64,000 nucleotides of DNA from positions 24,428-88,427 of the IMG/VR virus record IMGVR_UViG_3300034198_015569; one strand, written 5' to 3'. Below, piece after piece: positions 42,828 to 51,176 of the stretch. How positions within the stretch are numbered: position 1 is the first letter of the stretch; the number at the start of each line of letters is the position of its first letter. Made by a program: the position numbers and the translations under genes. The notes under the pieces are model-generated. The model saw nothing but the letters and a program-made list of their open reading frames with translations. It was not told where the DNA came from and did not search any database. The stretch comes from a virus.

Positions 42828-42998
42828 ATGAAAAAATGGGAATATAAAGAAGCGTTCCATTATAAGTGGAGAAGTATCCACTTCATCGATTTTCTAAACG
42901 ATGAAGGCAATTCCGGATGGGAATTGGTTTCTTGGAAATTTGATAAAACGGAAGATGAATATCAATGCATCTTTAAGAGAGAGATTATAAATGATTGA
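42828..42998 (+). CDS. Hypothetical protein, 56 aa
   Basis: Starts two bases after nadM. WEYKEAFHYKWRSIHFIDFLNDEGNSGWELVSWKFD resembles the short DUF4177-like beta-hairpin proteins ('LN-x-x-G-x-x-GWEL-V') frequent in phages and bacteria. Unknown function. Confidence 0.7.
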   Translation: MKKWEYKEAFHYKWRSIHFIDFLNDEGNSGWELVSWKFDKTEDEYQCIFKREIIND

Positions 42999-43209
42999 TA
43001 GAAATATTAAAGTAAAACTAACTGAATTCTACATGGTCCAATATACACTTCCTGCCGGTGGAGACCAAAGAGATCATTGGTCTTCCCGTCTGGTACAAGA
43101 AACCTTTCGAACGGAAGATGAAGCAAATAATTTTGCTAGAAACTTCTCTCATCAGACAGTTGGTTCTATCGAAGTTTTTTATATAAAACATATAAAAGAT
43201 TGGCGATAA
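42991..43209 (+). CDS. Hypothetical protein, 72 aa
   Basis: Overlaps the previous gene by eight bases. Small mixed protein (KVKLTEFYMVQYTLPAGGDQRDHWSSRLVQETFRTEDEANNFARNFS in outline); helical part after a beta start. Not recognised. Confidence 0.7.
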   Translation: MIDRNIKVKLTEFYMVQYTLPAGGDQRDHWSSRLVQETFRTEDEANNFARNFSHQTVGSIEVFYIKHIKDWR

Positions 43210-43317
43210 AAAATAATTGATGTATGTATTAAAAAACTGGACAACTTGAATTGACACAGGTACAATATCATCCATCAAAAAGAAACATTTTGACAGATGA
43301 TGAGGTTAAGTTTTTAG

Positions 43318-43602
43318 ATGTCTCTATGTAACAATACTATTATTGTATTTGAGCGTTATCAAAAGATTTTACGTGAAGAATTGTGGGCAAATCCAATTGT
43401 AAATTTGGATGATCCCACTTCATTTAATCATCTTCTGTGGATGTGCGAAGAAACAATCTATCAACTTAAGAATAATCCAAGCTATGCTATGGATAAAGCC
43501 CATAGATGGCTTGGATATATTCAGGGGTGTTTAGTTTGTAAGAACGTAATCAAGGTCGAAACTGAACGCAATTTCACCAGACCTTTATTCACAAATATAT
43601 AA
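43318..43602 (+). CDS. Conserved phage protein of unknown function, 94 aa
   Basis: IVFERYQKILREELWANPIVNLDDPTSFNHLLWMCEETI and YAMDKAHRWLGYIQGCL are phrases I recall from proteins shared by many large myoviruses. Helical, soluble, no catalytic motif. Lies between the two NAD genes. Confidence 0.75.
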   Translation: MSLCNNTIIVFERYQKILREELWANPIVNLDDPTSFNHLLWMCEETIYQLKNNPSYAMDKAHRWLGYIQGCLVCKNVIKVETERNFTRPLFTNI

Positions 43603-43610
43603 TTCAACTG

Positions 43611-43659
43611 GAATTACAGGGGTTGTAATTCTTTAATCTAGCAAAAGGAGTTTTTGCAA
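43611..43659 (+). promoter_or_regulatory. Two-hairpin leader of nadV
   Basis: Hairpin 1: GAATTACA-GGGGT-TGTAATTC (43611-43631), then TTTAAT. Hairpin 2: GCAAAA-GGAG-TTTTTGC presents the ribosome site in its loop. Loop GGGGT, linker CTTTAAT and hairpin 2 match the nadM leader although the stem-1 sequences differ. Confidence 0.65.
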
Positions 43660-45063
43660 ATGCGTAATAATATTCTACTATTTACTGATAGCTACAAATT
43701 TTCTCACTACAAGCAATATCCCGAAGGCACTAAGTTTGTTTCTTCATACATTGAGTCCCGTGGCGGCATGTATGATAAGACTTTGTTCTTTGGCCTTCAG
43801 ATGTTCTTGAAGGAATATTTTTCTAAGCCTTTTTCTCTTGAAGATATTGAAGAATATGATGAGCTTTGTAGAGCCCATGGTTTTGAGCCTAATACCAATG
43901 ATTGGCTCGCCATTTACAATAAGTATAACGGTTATCTGCCCGTTGAAATTCAGGCAGTGAAGGAAGGAACCGTTGTTGACGGAAAGAATGTTCTTGTTCA
44001 GATTAAGAACACGGACCCTAATTATCCTTGGCTTACGTCTTATCTTGAGACTTGTATTCTTCAAGCAATTTGGTATCCCGTGACGGTTGCAACTCGTTCT
44101 TGGACCATTAAGCAGAAGATCAAGGCGGCTCTTGAAAAGACTTCTGACAATGCAGCCGCAGTGCTCCCGTTCCGTCTACATGACTTTGGCGAACGTGGTG
44201 TTTCTTCTCGCGAATCGGCTGGTATTGGTGGGTGTGCTCACCTTGTCAACTTCATGGGAACCGACACGGTAGAAGGCTTGCGTTATGCCCGCCGCTACTA
44301 TGGAGAGATGATGGCAGGATATTCTATTCCTGCCACGGAGCACTCTGTGTCTACTTCCTATGGCCCTGGAAAGGGCGAATATGATTATGTTGATCGTATT
44401 CTTACCAATCTAGAGAATGCTCCTAATGGTAGCTTGCATGCCATTGTGGCGGATACGTATGACGTATACAATTTCTGTGAAAATATCCTTGGAGGCGATA
44501 CCTTCCGCGATCGTATTAAGGCTCTTGCAGAAAAGAATAAGGTTCTTGTGCCTCGCCCTGATAGTGGTGATCCTATACTTGTTCCTGTAAAGGTTATTGA
44601 AATCCTTGGAGAAAAGTTCGGTTATACCGTTAATTCTAAGGGATTCAAGGTTCTTCACCATGCCGTTCGTGTAATCCAGGGTGACGGTATGAATGACGAA
44701 TCTGTTGAGATTCTTTTCTGCAACTTGATTGTTAAGGGATGGTCTCTCGAAAACATCGCCTTCGGTATGGGTGGTAAGCTTCTTCAGGGACTTGACCGAG
44801 ATACTTTGAAGTTTGCAATGAAGTGTTCGGCAGTTAAGGGTGAGCATGATTATGACTGGCGCCCTGCTTTTAAAGACCCTATTACCGATAAGGGTAAGAA
44901 GTCTAAGAAGGGCCGCCTTGGTCTTGTAATGAAGGAAGGTAAGTATATTACTGTTTCTGAAGTTGAGGCAGGTAAGAACAATCTTCTAGAGGTTGTGTAT
45001 CGAGACGGTAAACTTCTGCGAAATCAGTCGTTCACGGAAATTCGAGCAATTTCTAATAGTTAA
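43660..45063 (+). CDS. nadV: Nicotinamide phosphoribosyltransferase
   Basis: 467 aa. LLFTDSYKFSHYKQYPEGT, SSYIESRGG, FGLQMFLKEYF, then FRLHDFGERGVSSRESAGIGG, FMGTDTVEGL, EHSVSTSYG, IVADTYDVYNF and RPDSGDP are the conserved NAMPT/NadV blocks including the active-site His and Asp. It joins nicotinamide and PRPP to NMN, feeding NadM. A TTG six bases upstream is possible, but ATG 43660 has the ribosome site. A strong terminator follows. Confidence 0.97.
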   Translation: MRNNILLFTDSYKFSHYKQYPEGTKFVSSYIESRGGMYDKTLFFGLQMFLKEYFSKPFSLEDIEEYDELCRAHGFEPNTNDWLAIYNKYNGYLPVEIQAVKEGTVVDGKNVLVQIKNTDPNYPWLTSYLETCILQAIWYPVTVATRSWTIKQKIKAALEKTSDNAAAVLPFRLHDFGERGVSSRESAGIGGCAHLVNFMGTDTVEGLRYARRYYGEMMAGYSIPATEHSVSTSYGPGKGEYDYVDRILTNLENAPNGSLHAIVADTYDVYNFCENILGGDTFRDRIKALAEKNKVLVPRPDSGDPILVPVKVIEILGEKFGYTVNSKGFKVLHHAVRVIQGDGMNDESVEILFCNLIVKGWSLENIAFGMGGKLLQGLDRDTLKFAMKCSAVKGEHDYDWRPAFKDPITDKGKKSKKGRLGLVMKEGKYITVSEVEAGKNNLLEVVYRDGKLLRNQSFTEIRAISNS

Positions 45064-45066
45064 TAG

Positions 45067-45092
45067 ATGGGGGAGAAATCCCCCATTTTTTA
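45067..45092 (+). terminator. Rho-independent terminator after nadV
   Basis: ATGGGGGA-GAAA-TCCCCCAT with a GNRA loop, followed by six T. Confidence 0.9.
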
Positions 45093-45093
45093 T

Positions 45094-45122
45094 TTGACAA
45101 AATATTTTAACAATGCTAACTT
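45094..45122 (+). promoter_or_regulatory. Promoter of the RNA-ligase gene
   Basis: TTGACA 45094-45099, 17 bases, TAACTT 45117-45122; good -35, weak -10. Confidence 0.5.
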
Positions 45123-45147
45123 AAATTAGTTAGAAAGGAATATATTT

Positions 45148-46332
45148 ATGAGCAAGTTTGAAGTTCCTGTTGTACGTGTATCTAAAGTAACTGACCACGA
45201 AAATGCGGATAGACTTTCACTCGTTTACTTTAATGGTTTCATTACCATTTCAGCCAAGCTAGATGATGGTTCCCATCGTTATAAGGTTGGCGATCTAGTC
45301 GTTTATGTTCCAGAAGGCGCAATCGTTCCTGAATATCTTCTTCGTCAGGGATTTTGGGATTCTGAAAAAGAAAAAGGAATTCTTGCTGGCACCAAGGGAA
45401 ACCGTGTCAAGGCAAAATCGCTTAGAGGTGTCATTTCTCAGGGAATTATGTTTCCTGTAGAATATTCAAAGAAGTTTGAAGGGGATGAAGGTATTCCGAC
45501 TGTATTCAATGATACTGATGGTACCTTGATCGTGTGTGAAGGCACGAACGTTGCTGAATTTCTCGGTATCCAGAAATGGGAACCTGAAATTCCAACTAAC
45601 TTTGCTGGCGACGTGATTAATGTTGGAACCCACAATACTGTGGATTTTGATATTGAAAACCTTCAGAAGTATCCTGACACATTCCTGGCAACAGACGATG
45701 TTGTTGTAACCGAAAAGCTTCATGGAACCTGTGCTATCTATGGATGGCTTGGTGATTTTGATGACGCTGATCTATATAAGAACAATATGTATTCTTCTTC
45801 AAAGGGAATGGCTAGTAAGGGACTTGTTTTCAAGTTTAACCAGTCAAATCAGGAGCGTAATCTTTATACCCGTATGGGTGTAGAGCTTAAGATTTTTGAC
45901 CAGTTGGAATTGATTGTTGAAGTTCTAAAGAAGAAGTATACTGTCATCAATAAGGTTGTTCTTCTCGGGGAAATCTTCGGTAGAGGTGTGCAGGACTTGC
46001 ACTATGGTCTCGGCAAGCCTTCATTTCGTGCCTTTGAAATCTTTGTTGATGCTGAAACAGCAGGAGGCGAGCGTTTCATTGGTTGGGTTGATAACTATAA
46101 ATATGAACTAATGTTCTTTGGTGACATTGATCCAGTTCCTATTCTATATCGTGGTAAGTTTGATCTTACTAAGATGGAAGAACTTCGCACTGGAGAAGCT
46201 TCTATTGGCGGCGGACATGTCAAGGAAGGTGTTGTTATTACACGCTTCAATGATGATGGAACCCGCACCATTATGAAGTTCATCAATCCTTCGTATTTGA
46301 CACGTAAGGGTGAAGTAACCGAATTCAATTAA
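45148..46332 (+). CDS. RNA ligase, DraRnl/Rnl5-like (DRB0094 family)
   Basis: 394 aa. The N-terminal 150 residues are an OB-like domain (VVRVSKVTDHENADRLSLVYFNG, YKVGDLVVYVPEGAIVPEYLL, GNRVKAKSLRGVISQGIM) typical of this family. The nucleotidyltransferase core has the lysyl-AMP motif VTEKLHGTCAIYG near residue 190, LLGEIFGRGVQDLHYG, FRAFEIFVD, and EGVVI. DraRnl-type ligases seal 3'-OH/5'-phosphate RNA nicks. With HD-Pnk and Rnl1-type ligase it completes a repair kit for cut tRNAs. AAAGGAATATATTT before ATG. Confidence 0.9.
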   Translation: MSKFEVPVVRVSKVTDHENADRLSLVYFNGFITISAKLDDGSHRYKVGDLVVYVPEGAIVPEYLLRQGFWDSEKEKGILAGTKGNRVKAKSLRGVISQGIMFPVEYSKKFEGDEGIPTVFNDTDGTLIVCEGTNVAEFLGIQKWEPEIPTNFAGDVINVGTHNTVDFDIENLQKYPDTFLATDDVVVTEKLHGTCAIYGWLGDFDDADLYKNNMYSSSKGMASKGLVFKFNQSNQERNLYTRMGVELKIFDQLELIVEVLKKKYTVINKVVLLGEIFGRGVQDLHYGLGKPSFRAFEIFVDAETAGGERFIGWVDNYKYELMFFGDIDPVPILYRGKFDLTKMEELRTGEASIGGGHVKEGVVITRFNDDGTRTIMKFINPSYLTRKGEVTEFN

Positions 46333-46341
46333 GGAGAATAA

Positions 46342-46668
46342 ATGATTACTATTGAAGAATTGCTTGAAAAAGCAAAAAGCAATAAACTGGATCAAGACAC
46401 TGTTATTGTTATCGATTCTGTGGAATATAAGGTTTTGGGCTTTACTTTCAGCAAGGAAGAGTTTACAGTTAACGTTCGTGTAAGAAATATGCTAACCTCA
46501 TCTGAAAAAGATATTGTTTTGCCATATACTTATGTAAAAACTGATATACTTCGTCCCGTATTCCAAACCTCGGATGATGAATCTATGATCCGTAATGAAG
46601 TTGAGGTATCGAAACCTAAAAAGATTCGAAAATCTTATCCGGGGAGAGGAACCTTTGTTCAAGAATAA
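46342..46668 (+). CDS. Hypothetical protein, 108 aa
   Basis: TAAGGAGAATAA before ATG, ten bases after the ligase. Acidic and beta-rich (DTVIVIDSVEYKVLGFTFSKEEFTVNVRVRNML) with a basic C-terminal PKKIRKSYPGRG. Not recognised. Confidence 0.75.
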   Translation: MITIEELLEKAKSNKLDQDTVIVIDSVEYKVLGFTFSKEEFTVNVRVRNMLTSSEKDIVLPYTYVKTDILRPVFQTSDDESMIRNEVEVSKPKKIRKSYPGRGTFVQE

Positions 46669-46670
46669 GC

Positions 46671-46698
46671 TTGACATTTCAGACATTTAGTATATACT
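46671..46698 (+). promoter_or_regulatory. Promoter followed at once by a terminator hairpin
   Basis: TTGACA 46671-46676, 16 bases, TATACT 46693-46698. Transcription would start near 46705, inside the hairpin listed next. Confidence 0.75.
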
Positions 46699-46703
46699 TA
46701 GAA

Positions 46704-46729
46704 AGGATCGGTCAACCCGGTCCTTTTTC
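46704..46729 (+). terminator. Terminator/attenuator at the transcript start
   Basis: AGGATCGG-TCAAC-CCGGTCCT (46704-46724) and a T-run. Lying only six bases after the -10 box, it would end most transcripts at about 25 bases unless read through, so it may be an attenuator for the small basic protein gene. Confidence 0.7.
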
Positions 46730-46752
46730 TTTTAAATTTATGGAGATTAAAT

Positions 46753-46842
46753 ATGCCTCATCCAAAGAAGTGTGGAAAAGGCCGCCGTAAGGTTGGTTCA
46801 ACAAAGCGCCGTAATCGTCGTAAGAATCGCATTAAGACCTGA
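46753..46842 (+). CDS. Very basic 29-aa protein
   Basis: TGGAGATTAAAT precedes ATG. PHPKKCGKGRRKVGS then TKRRNRRKNRIKT: half of the residues are Lys or Arg. Similar tiny basic proteins occur in T4-like phages. It would bind nucleic acid or a polymerase. GC-rich codons suggest high expression. Confidence 0.7.
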   Translation: MPHPKKCGKGRRKVGSTKRRNRRKNRIKT

Positions 46843-46856
46843 TTGGAGTTAACTTG

Positions 46857-47087
46857 ATGGTTCGTGTTCCGCCACTTATTCAAAATGAATTAAATAAAAT
46901 TCCAAAAGAACATATTTATATAGTAAACGGAACAAAACACAATAAAATTTATATTTTTGGAAAATTGATTGCGTCTCTTCCAAGGTGTAAATTTAAAGAT
47001 GATGGGCCTGCTAGGCGTGCTGATCAAAAAATCGCTTGTCGGATAAAACGGGCGGTATCAAAAAACCTTATACCAACATACCCTTGA
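46857..47087 (+). CDS. HicA-like small protein, tandem paralogue 1
   Basis: 76 aa; GGAG before ATG 46857. VRVPPLIQNELNKIPKEHIYIVNGTKHNKIYIFGKLIASLP, then IACRIKRAVSK: a short beta sheet plus helix like the double-stranded-RNA-binding fold of HicA, without confirmed catalytic His. The next gene repeats the plan. Confidence 0.65.
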   Translation: MVRVPPLIQNELNKIPKEHIYIVNGTKHNKIYIFGKLIASLPRCKFKDDGPARRADQKIACRIKRAVSKNLIPTYP

Positions 47088-47100
47088 CACATATACCTCT

Positions 47101-47146
47101 ATAGGGGTAGTCTGTTTCGCTATCATAGCAAAAAGGCTGCCCCTAT
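47101..47146 (+). promoter_or_regulatory. 10-bp hairpin covering a start codon
   Basis: ATAGGGGTAG (47101-47110) pairs with CTGCCCCTAT (47137-47146); the 3' strand ends in the AT of the ATG at 47145, and the AAAAAGG ribosome site lies in the loop side. Likely translational control. A TTGACA lies upstream at 47084 without a good -10. Confidence 0.5.
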
Positions 47147-47384
47147 GAGTGTTATACCATCGTGGATGCCACCCTTAATTCGGCAGGAACTTGAAAGAAT
47201 TCCTATCGAATCTTTGCGTATTGAACGTAGTAAAAGAGGGACAAAAATCATAATTGCTGGAAGGCCAGCAGCTATAATTCCTCCTTCTGGTAAAAACCTC
47301 CGAAACACTAAGAATAACGAGAAAGGATTGTCGGCACGCATCAAACGAATTGCCCGTGCGCGAAATCAATATGAGTATGGATAA
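47145..47384 (+). CDS. HicA-like small protein, tandem paralogue 2
   Basis: 79 aa. PSWMPPLIRQELERIPIESLRIERSKRGTKIIIAGRPAAIIPPSG, then LSARIKRIARARN, aligns along its length with the preceding protein. Translation seems controlled by the hairpin at 47101-47146. It overlaps the helicase start by 14 bases. Confidence 0.65.
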   Translation: MSVIPSWMPPLIRQELERIPIESLRIERSKRGTKIIIAGRPAAIIPPSGKNLRNTKNNEKGLSARIKRIARARNQYEYG

Positions 47385-48996
47385 ACAACAGATTCGAGCT
47401 ATTGTAGAAGAAAACTTCCCTAAGGAAGAAGAGTTTAACGGTCAAGTAACGACCATTACTAAAATCGTTGACGCTTTTCTCAACAAAGAGAAGCGTCACG
47501 TCTTTTTAGATGCCCCTACAGGCTCTGGAAAATCAGTGATTGCCGTAGGCGTGGCACAGACAATGAACGCTATTCATGGTGGGTTGCATAAAACCTCGAT
47601 TGTAACTTCTACTCGAAATTTGCAAACCCAATACAGCGATGATTTTGAGACTATTAGCAGCCTATGGGGCAAGCGCAATTATGATTGTAGGTTTGATACC
47701 TATTATGGCTCTGGTGAGTGTTTTATCAAGCGCAAAGAGAACCGCTGTTCTAATGAAGTATGCCCCTATTTTAATGCTCGTGAAGAATGGATGTATTCCA
47801 ATCTTCGAATGACCAATACAAGTTTTCAAATTTCTGCTAGTGACATTATTACAAACCTACCAGACACAAGGGCAAATCTCATCATTATTGATGAATGCCA
47901 TACACTTGGTGATAAAATTCAAGAGCATTGCACAGTTAAGTTTGAGCCAGCGGCTTTTGAGCCATATCGTTTAATTCTTCGCTCTGAAATCAATAATATC
48001 AATCAAGTGATTAAAGAATTGTTGAAAATTATTGAAGATAATACCGTATCTGGTGTAACACAGTTAAAAGAATCCCATAAGGCTAATCTGGAAAAAATTT
48101 CAGAATACTTTAAATATATTTACAAATCAATGAATACAAAACGAGATGGGTTAACGCTTGGAAACAAGGATAAGGCTCTTATTTACCATCATACAGAATG
48201 CGCATTTCTTGCAAGTGAATATGGAGGTATGGCCGAGCTTCTTCATCTTAATATCGGACAACCAATGTTGAATGATGATGGCAAGCTTCGTCCGGTTTTT
48301 CCAGGCTCATTCGCTTATTACGCTGTATATAGAAAGGCAAACTACTTCCTCCACATGTCTGCTACCATCTGTGGATTTGAAAGCTACGGAAAAGAGGTTG
48401 GTATTAAAAACTTTGAAGCTGTAAAAGTATCAAATTACATTCCTAAGGAAAATCGACGTATTATTTTTTCACCTAAACAAAATGTCTCGAAAGATGCTTT
48501 AAATAGTGATATGATCAAAGAGATTGATCAAATTATTGATGATCATAAAAACCAAAATGGCATTATTCACACTACGTCCTTCCGCCGTGCTGATGAAGTT
48601 ATAAAGGCTTCCAAGCACGCGAAGAATATGAGCGTGTTAACTGGACGTGATGAAATTATTTCTCTTCTTTCTTCAAAGAAAGGTAAAATTATTCTCAGTC
48701 CTTCCATGGTTGAAGGGTTCGATCTAAAGGATGATCTGGCCCGTTTTCAAATCCTGTTGAAGGTTCCCTATGAGGATACAACTGAACCGATGACAAAACT
48801 TATTTTTCAAAAGAATAAGCCTTTGTATTTCCGCCGTGCTGTCCTCAAGATTGTTCAAGCATGTGGGCGAACAACTCGTCATAATGACGATTATTCCGAA
48901 ACATATCTCTTGGATTCTGCTTTCTATAACCTGATGAAACATAATACTGACTTGTTTCCAGAATGGTTCATTGAAGCTATTGAGGTTAAGAAATGA
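47371..48996 (+). CDS. DinG/XPD-like helicase with Fe-S cluster
   Basis: 541 aa. VFLDAPTGSGKSVIAVGVA (Walker A near residue 50), four Cys (YDCRF, GECFI, NRCSN, EVCPY) in the place of the Fe-S domain, LIIIDECHTLGD (DECH box), then SATICGFESY, HTTSFRRAD, LSPSMVEGFDLKDDLARFQILLKVPYE and QACGRTTRHNDDYSETYLLD (motif VI). This is a 5'-3' SF2 helicase of the Rad3/DinG group, used in replication or repair, possibly on R-loops. Start may be ATG 47371 or 47377; no clear ribosome site. Confidence 0.85.
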   Translation: MSMDKQQIRAIVEENFPKEEEFNGQVTTITKIVDAFLNKEKRHVFLDAPTGSGKSVIAVGVAQTMNAIHGGLHKTSIVTSTRNLQTQYSDDFETISSLWGKRNYDCRFDTYYGSGECFIKRKENRCSNEVCPYFNAREEWMYSNLRMTNTSFQISASDIITNLPDTRANLIIIDECHTLGDKIQEHCTVKFEPAAFEPYRLILRSEINNINQVIKELLKIIEDNTVSGVTQLKESHKANLEKISEYFKYIYKSMNTKRDGLTLGNKDKALIYHHTECAFLASEYGGMAELLHLNIGQPMLNDDGKLRPVFPGSFAYYAVYRKANYFLHMSATICGFESYGKEVGIKNFEAVKVSNYIPKENRRIIFSPKQNVSKDALNSDMIKEIDQIIDDHKNQNGIIHTTSFRRADEVIKASKHAKNMSVLTGRDEIISLLSSKKGKIILSPSMVEGFDLKDDLARFQILLKVPYEDTTEPMTKLIFQKNKPLYFRRAVLKIVQACGRTTRHNDDYSETYLLDSAFYNLMKHNTDLFPEWFIEAIEVKK

Positions 48997-49403
48997 TAAA
49001 GCTGTTCAAAAGAAAGGTGGGGGGAATAAAGGAATTGCCTATCCCTCCATCTCGTGTCATTTATAATCCAAGATATGTTGAAAGATATATAAGGGACGCC
49101 AAGCTTAATTACAGCATTCTTTATGAAGATATGGAAGGTATTGATTATATTTGTGTTAAAACAATAGGCGAAATTAAGTTCAATAATATTAGAAACACAG
49201 TATGCGGACCTTTTACCATGGATGAATGTGGAAAACTTTATTATTGTAATATATTTCACAATAAAGATTTTCTAGAAGTTAATAAGTATTGGATGGCACC
49301 AATACTTAAGTTGACCATCGAACCTAGATATATTGGAAACTTATACAAAAATGTTAATATAATTGACATAGATGAAGTTTCTTTCAAAAAGTTAGATATT
49401 TGA
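48993..49403 (+). CDS. Hypothetical protein, 136 aa, family member A
   Basis: ATGA overlap with the helicase. NYSILYEDMEGIDYICVKTIGEIKF and MDECGKLYYCNIF recur in the next gene as MPVLYEDVNEYKYLLLRSLGSLFE and IDEAGNLYTCK, so the two are paralogues; 55992-56354 may be a third. Beta-rich, unknown function. Confidence 0.75.
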   Translation: MIKLFKRKVGGIKELPIPPSRVIYNPRYVERYIRDAKLNYSILYEDMEGIDYICVKTIGEIKFNNIRNTVCGPFTMDECGKLYYCNIFHNKDFLEVNKYWMAPILKLTIEPRYIGNLYKNVNIIDIDEVSFKKLDI

Positions 49404-49405
49404 GC

Positions 49406-49434
49406 TTGACAAAAGAAATAATTATGATTATAAT
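49406..49434 (+). promoter_or_regulatory. Near-consensus promoter
   Basis: TTGACA 49406-49411, 17 bases, TATAAT 49429-49434: the best promoter in the window. Confidence 0.85.
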
Positions 49435-49452
49435 CCGTAGGCGAGGGCGAGG

Positions 49453-49905
49453 ATGAAACAACCTGATATGGATGAAAAACCACCATACTTAAGATTAAAA
49501 AAAGATGGTGATTATTCTGAATATTTCATTAGCATAGCAAGACCATCTAAGATGGATCGATATGATAAACAATATATTCATTCATATAAAAATCAAGCGT
49601 CCTTGAAAATGCCAGTTTTATATGAAGATGTAAACGAATATAAGTATTTACTATTAAGAAGTTTAGGTTCTTTATTTGAAGAGTATCCTCATTGCTTTTA
49701 TATAGATGAGGCTGGTAATTTATATACATGTAAGAATTTCTTAGGAGATTTTAATACTTGTTATCTATTATTATTATCTGGTCTAATGGATATGAACTAT
49801 TGGGATTATGAATTAATTGAAAATAAAGATAAAGATTCTGATTTGAATGGATTTTGGTACTTTGATTTAGATTATTCGCCGCTATGGTGGGAGATTAAAA
49901 CTTAA
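49453..49905 (+). CDS. Hypothetical protein, 150 aa, family member B
   Basis: GGCGAGGGCGAGG before ATG. Paralogue of the preceding gene (shared LYED and DE-G-x-LYTCK phrases) with an acidic aromatic tail (FWYFDLDYSPLWWEIK). Driven by its own strong promoter. Very AT-rich codons. Unknown. Confidence 0.75.
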   Translation: MKQPDMDEKPPYLRLKKDGDYSEYFISIARPSKMDRYDKQYIHSYKNQASLKMPVLYEDVNEYKYLLLRSLGSLFEEYPHCFYIDEAGNLYTCKNFLGDFNTCYLLLLSGLMDMNYWDYELIENKDKDSDLNGFWYFDLDYSPLWWEIKT

Positions 49906-49922
49906 ACTTACAGGAGAATTAC

Positions 49923-50546
49923 ATGGCAATTGGATTGAATACATTGGTTTTGTCGCCAAACTTTTCACCAGAATCTGTATTTCCTCTATCTACACTTTCT
50001 GCCGAAGAGGCAATTGTAAAGGTTCTTACCGAAAAGTTTGATGTTCTTTACTATTATGATAGACCTGTACTTACACCTTCTCGATTTGATTTGAGATGGC
50101 CGTCTGTTGTTGTGTCTCCTTACATGCCAAAGCATGATAGGAAGGTACAGATGAAGAAGCATTTTCTGTTCCTTCGGGATCATGGACGGTGTATCTTCTG
50201 TACAAGACAGCTAAAAGAAAGTGAAGTTACAAAGGAACATATCATTCCAACTTCTAAGGGTGGTAAGAACACTTGGACGAATGTTGGCGTAGCATGTCTT
50301 GACTGTAACTCTGAAAAGGGTGACAGTATGCCAACTGGTAAGTGGACCCCTAAGTCTAAAGCTTATGAGCCTACTTATTTTCAGCTTATTGAATTGAGGA
50401 AGAAGTATCCTGTGGTTATCGATGATGTAATTTGGAAGGATTTCCTTCCCGGTTGGTCTGGTGATATCATTTTGAGAGACCCAACTACAGGTAACAAAAC
50501 CAATCTCAAAAGAGAATATATAGCAGAGGAACAGGCGGCGGAATAA
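49923..50546 (+). CDS. HNH endonuclease, McrA-like type
   Basis: 207 aa; CAGGAGAATTAC before ATG. RCIFCTRQL, EVTKEHIIPTSKGGKNTWTNVGVACLDCNSEKGD is a complete HNH with two CxxC. The extended N-terminal domain and conserved C-terminus differ from small homing nucleases; related proteins are common in bacterial and phage genomes without mobility. May act in DNA processing. Terminator overlaps its end. Confidence 0.85.
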   Translation: MAIGLNTLVLSPNFSPESVFPLSTLSAEEAIVKVLTEKFDVLYYYDRPVLTPSRFDLRWPSVVVSPYMPKHDRKVQMKKHFLFLRDHGRCIFCTRQLKESEVTKEHIIPTSKGGKNTWTNVGVACLDCNSEKGDSMPTGKWTPKSKAYEPTYFQLIELRKKYPVVIDDVIWKDFLPGWSGDIILRDPTTGNKTNLKREYIAEEQAAE

Positions 50547-50565
50547 GTCGCCTGTTCTATTTTTA
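50530..50565 (+). terminator. Terminator overlapping the HNH stop
   Basis: AACAGGCG (50530-50537) pairs with CGCCTGTT (50549-50556), followed by CTATTTTT. Confidence 0.7.
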
Positions 50566-50579
50566 AGAATAGTTTAAAT

Positions 50580-51125
50580 ATGATGAAAGAACATTTATTA
50601 AAAAGATATTGTGAAACTGAAAGATATACATGTTACATTGACGAAGAAACTCATGCAGCAACATTCTTCTTATTTAATTTAACAGGCCAGCTAGTCGGAT
50701 ATCAAAAGTATGATCCTCTGGCGAATAAAGATGGTCGCAACGATCAATATGGTAAATATTACACTTGGTGTTTAGATGAAGGAGAAGGCGGAAAGTCTAA
50801 AAAGGCTCTAGCTTTTTTCGGTTGGGAGAGTTATTATTATCGCTCTGACATTTTATGTGTGACAGAAGGTTTATTTAATGCAGCCCGTTTACATACCAGA
50901 GAAATTCCCTGTTTAGCACTATTGGGAAACGATTTAAAGAAATCCATGTCTCTTCTTCGCACCATTGGTATAAGAAGAAAAATTCTGGCTATTTGTGATG
51001 GTGATGAAGCCGGTAGAAAGTTAGCCAAATTTGGAGATGTATCATTTGAGTGTGGAACCAATGATGTTAACGACATGACCACATTTGAATTTGAAAATTT
51101 GCTTAAATGGATTGAAAGTGTATAA
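50580..51125 (+). CDS. Toprim-domain protein (DnaG primase-like fragment)
   Basis: 181 aa. ILCVTEGLFNAARLH has the Toprim Glu, and ILAICDGDEAGRKLAKFG the D-x-D pair; LALLGNDLKKS lies between. The N-terminal part (TCYIDEETHAATFFLFNLTGQLVGYQKYDP) resembles the region before Toprim in phage primases. No zinc-binding or helicase domain. Possibly the primase subunit, or an OLD-like/RNase-M5-like nuclease. Confidence 0.75.
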   Translation: MMKEHLLKRYCETERYTCYIDEETHAATFFLFNLTGQLVGYQKYDPLANKDGRNDQYGKYYTWCLDEGEGGKSKKALAFFGWESYYYRSDILCVTEGLFNAARLHTREIPCLALLGNDLKKSMSLLRTIGIRRKILAICDGDEAGRKLAKFGDVSFECGTNDVNDMTTFEFENLLKWIESV

Positions 51126-51176
51126 GGATTGTGTTATATAATTTTCTTGTAATACATAAAAATATGGAGAGTGATA

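Noticed and set aside
43251-43328. TTG-started 26-codon frame before 43318
   Set aside because: No ribosome site, overlaps the next gene and has no recognisable content.
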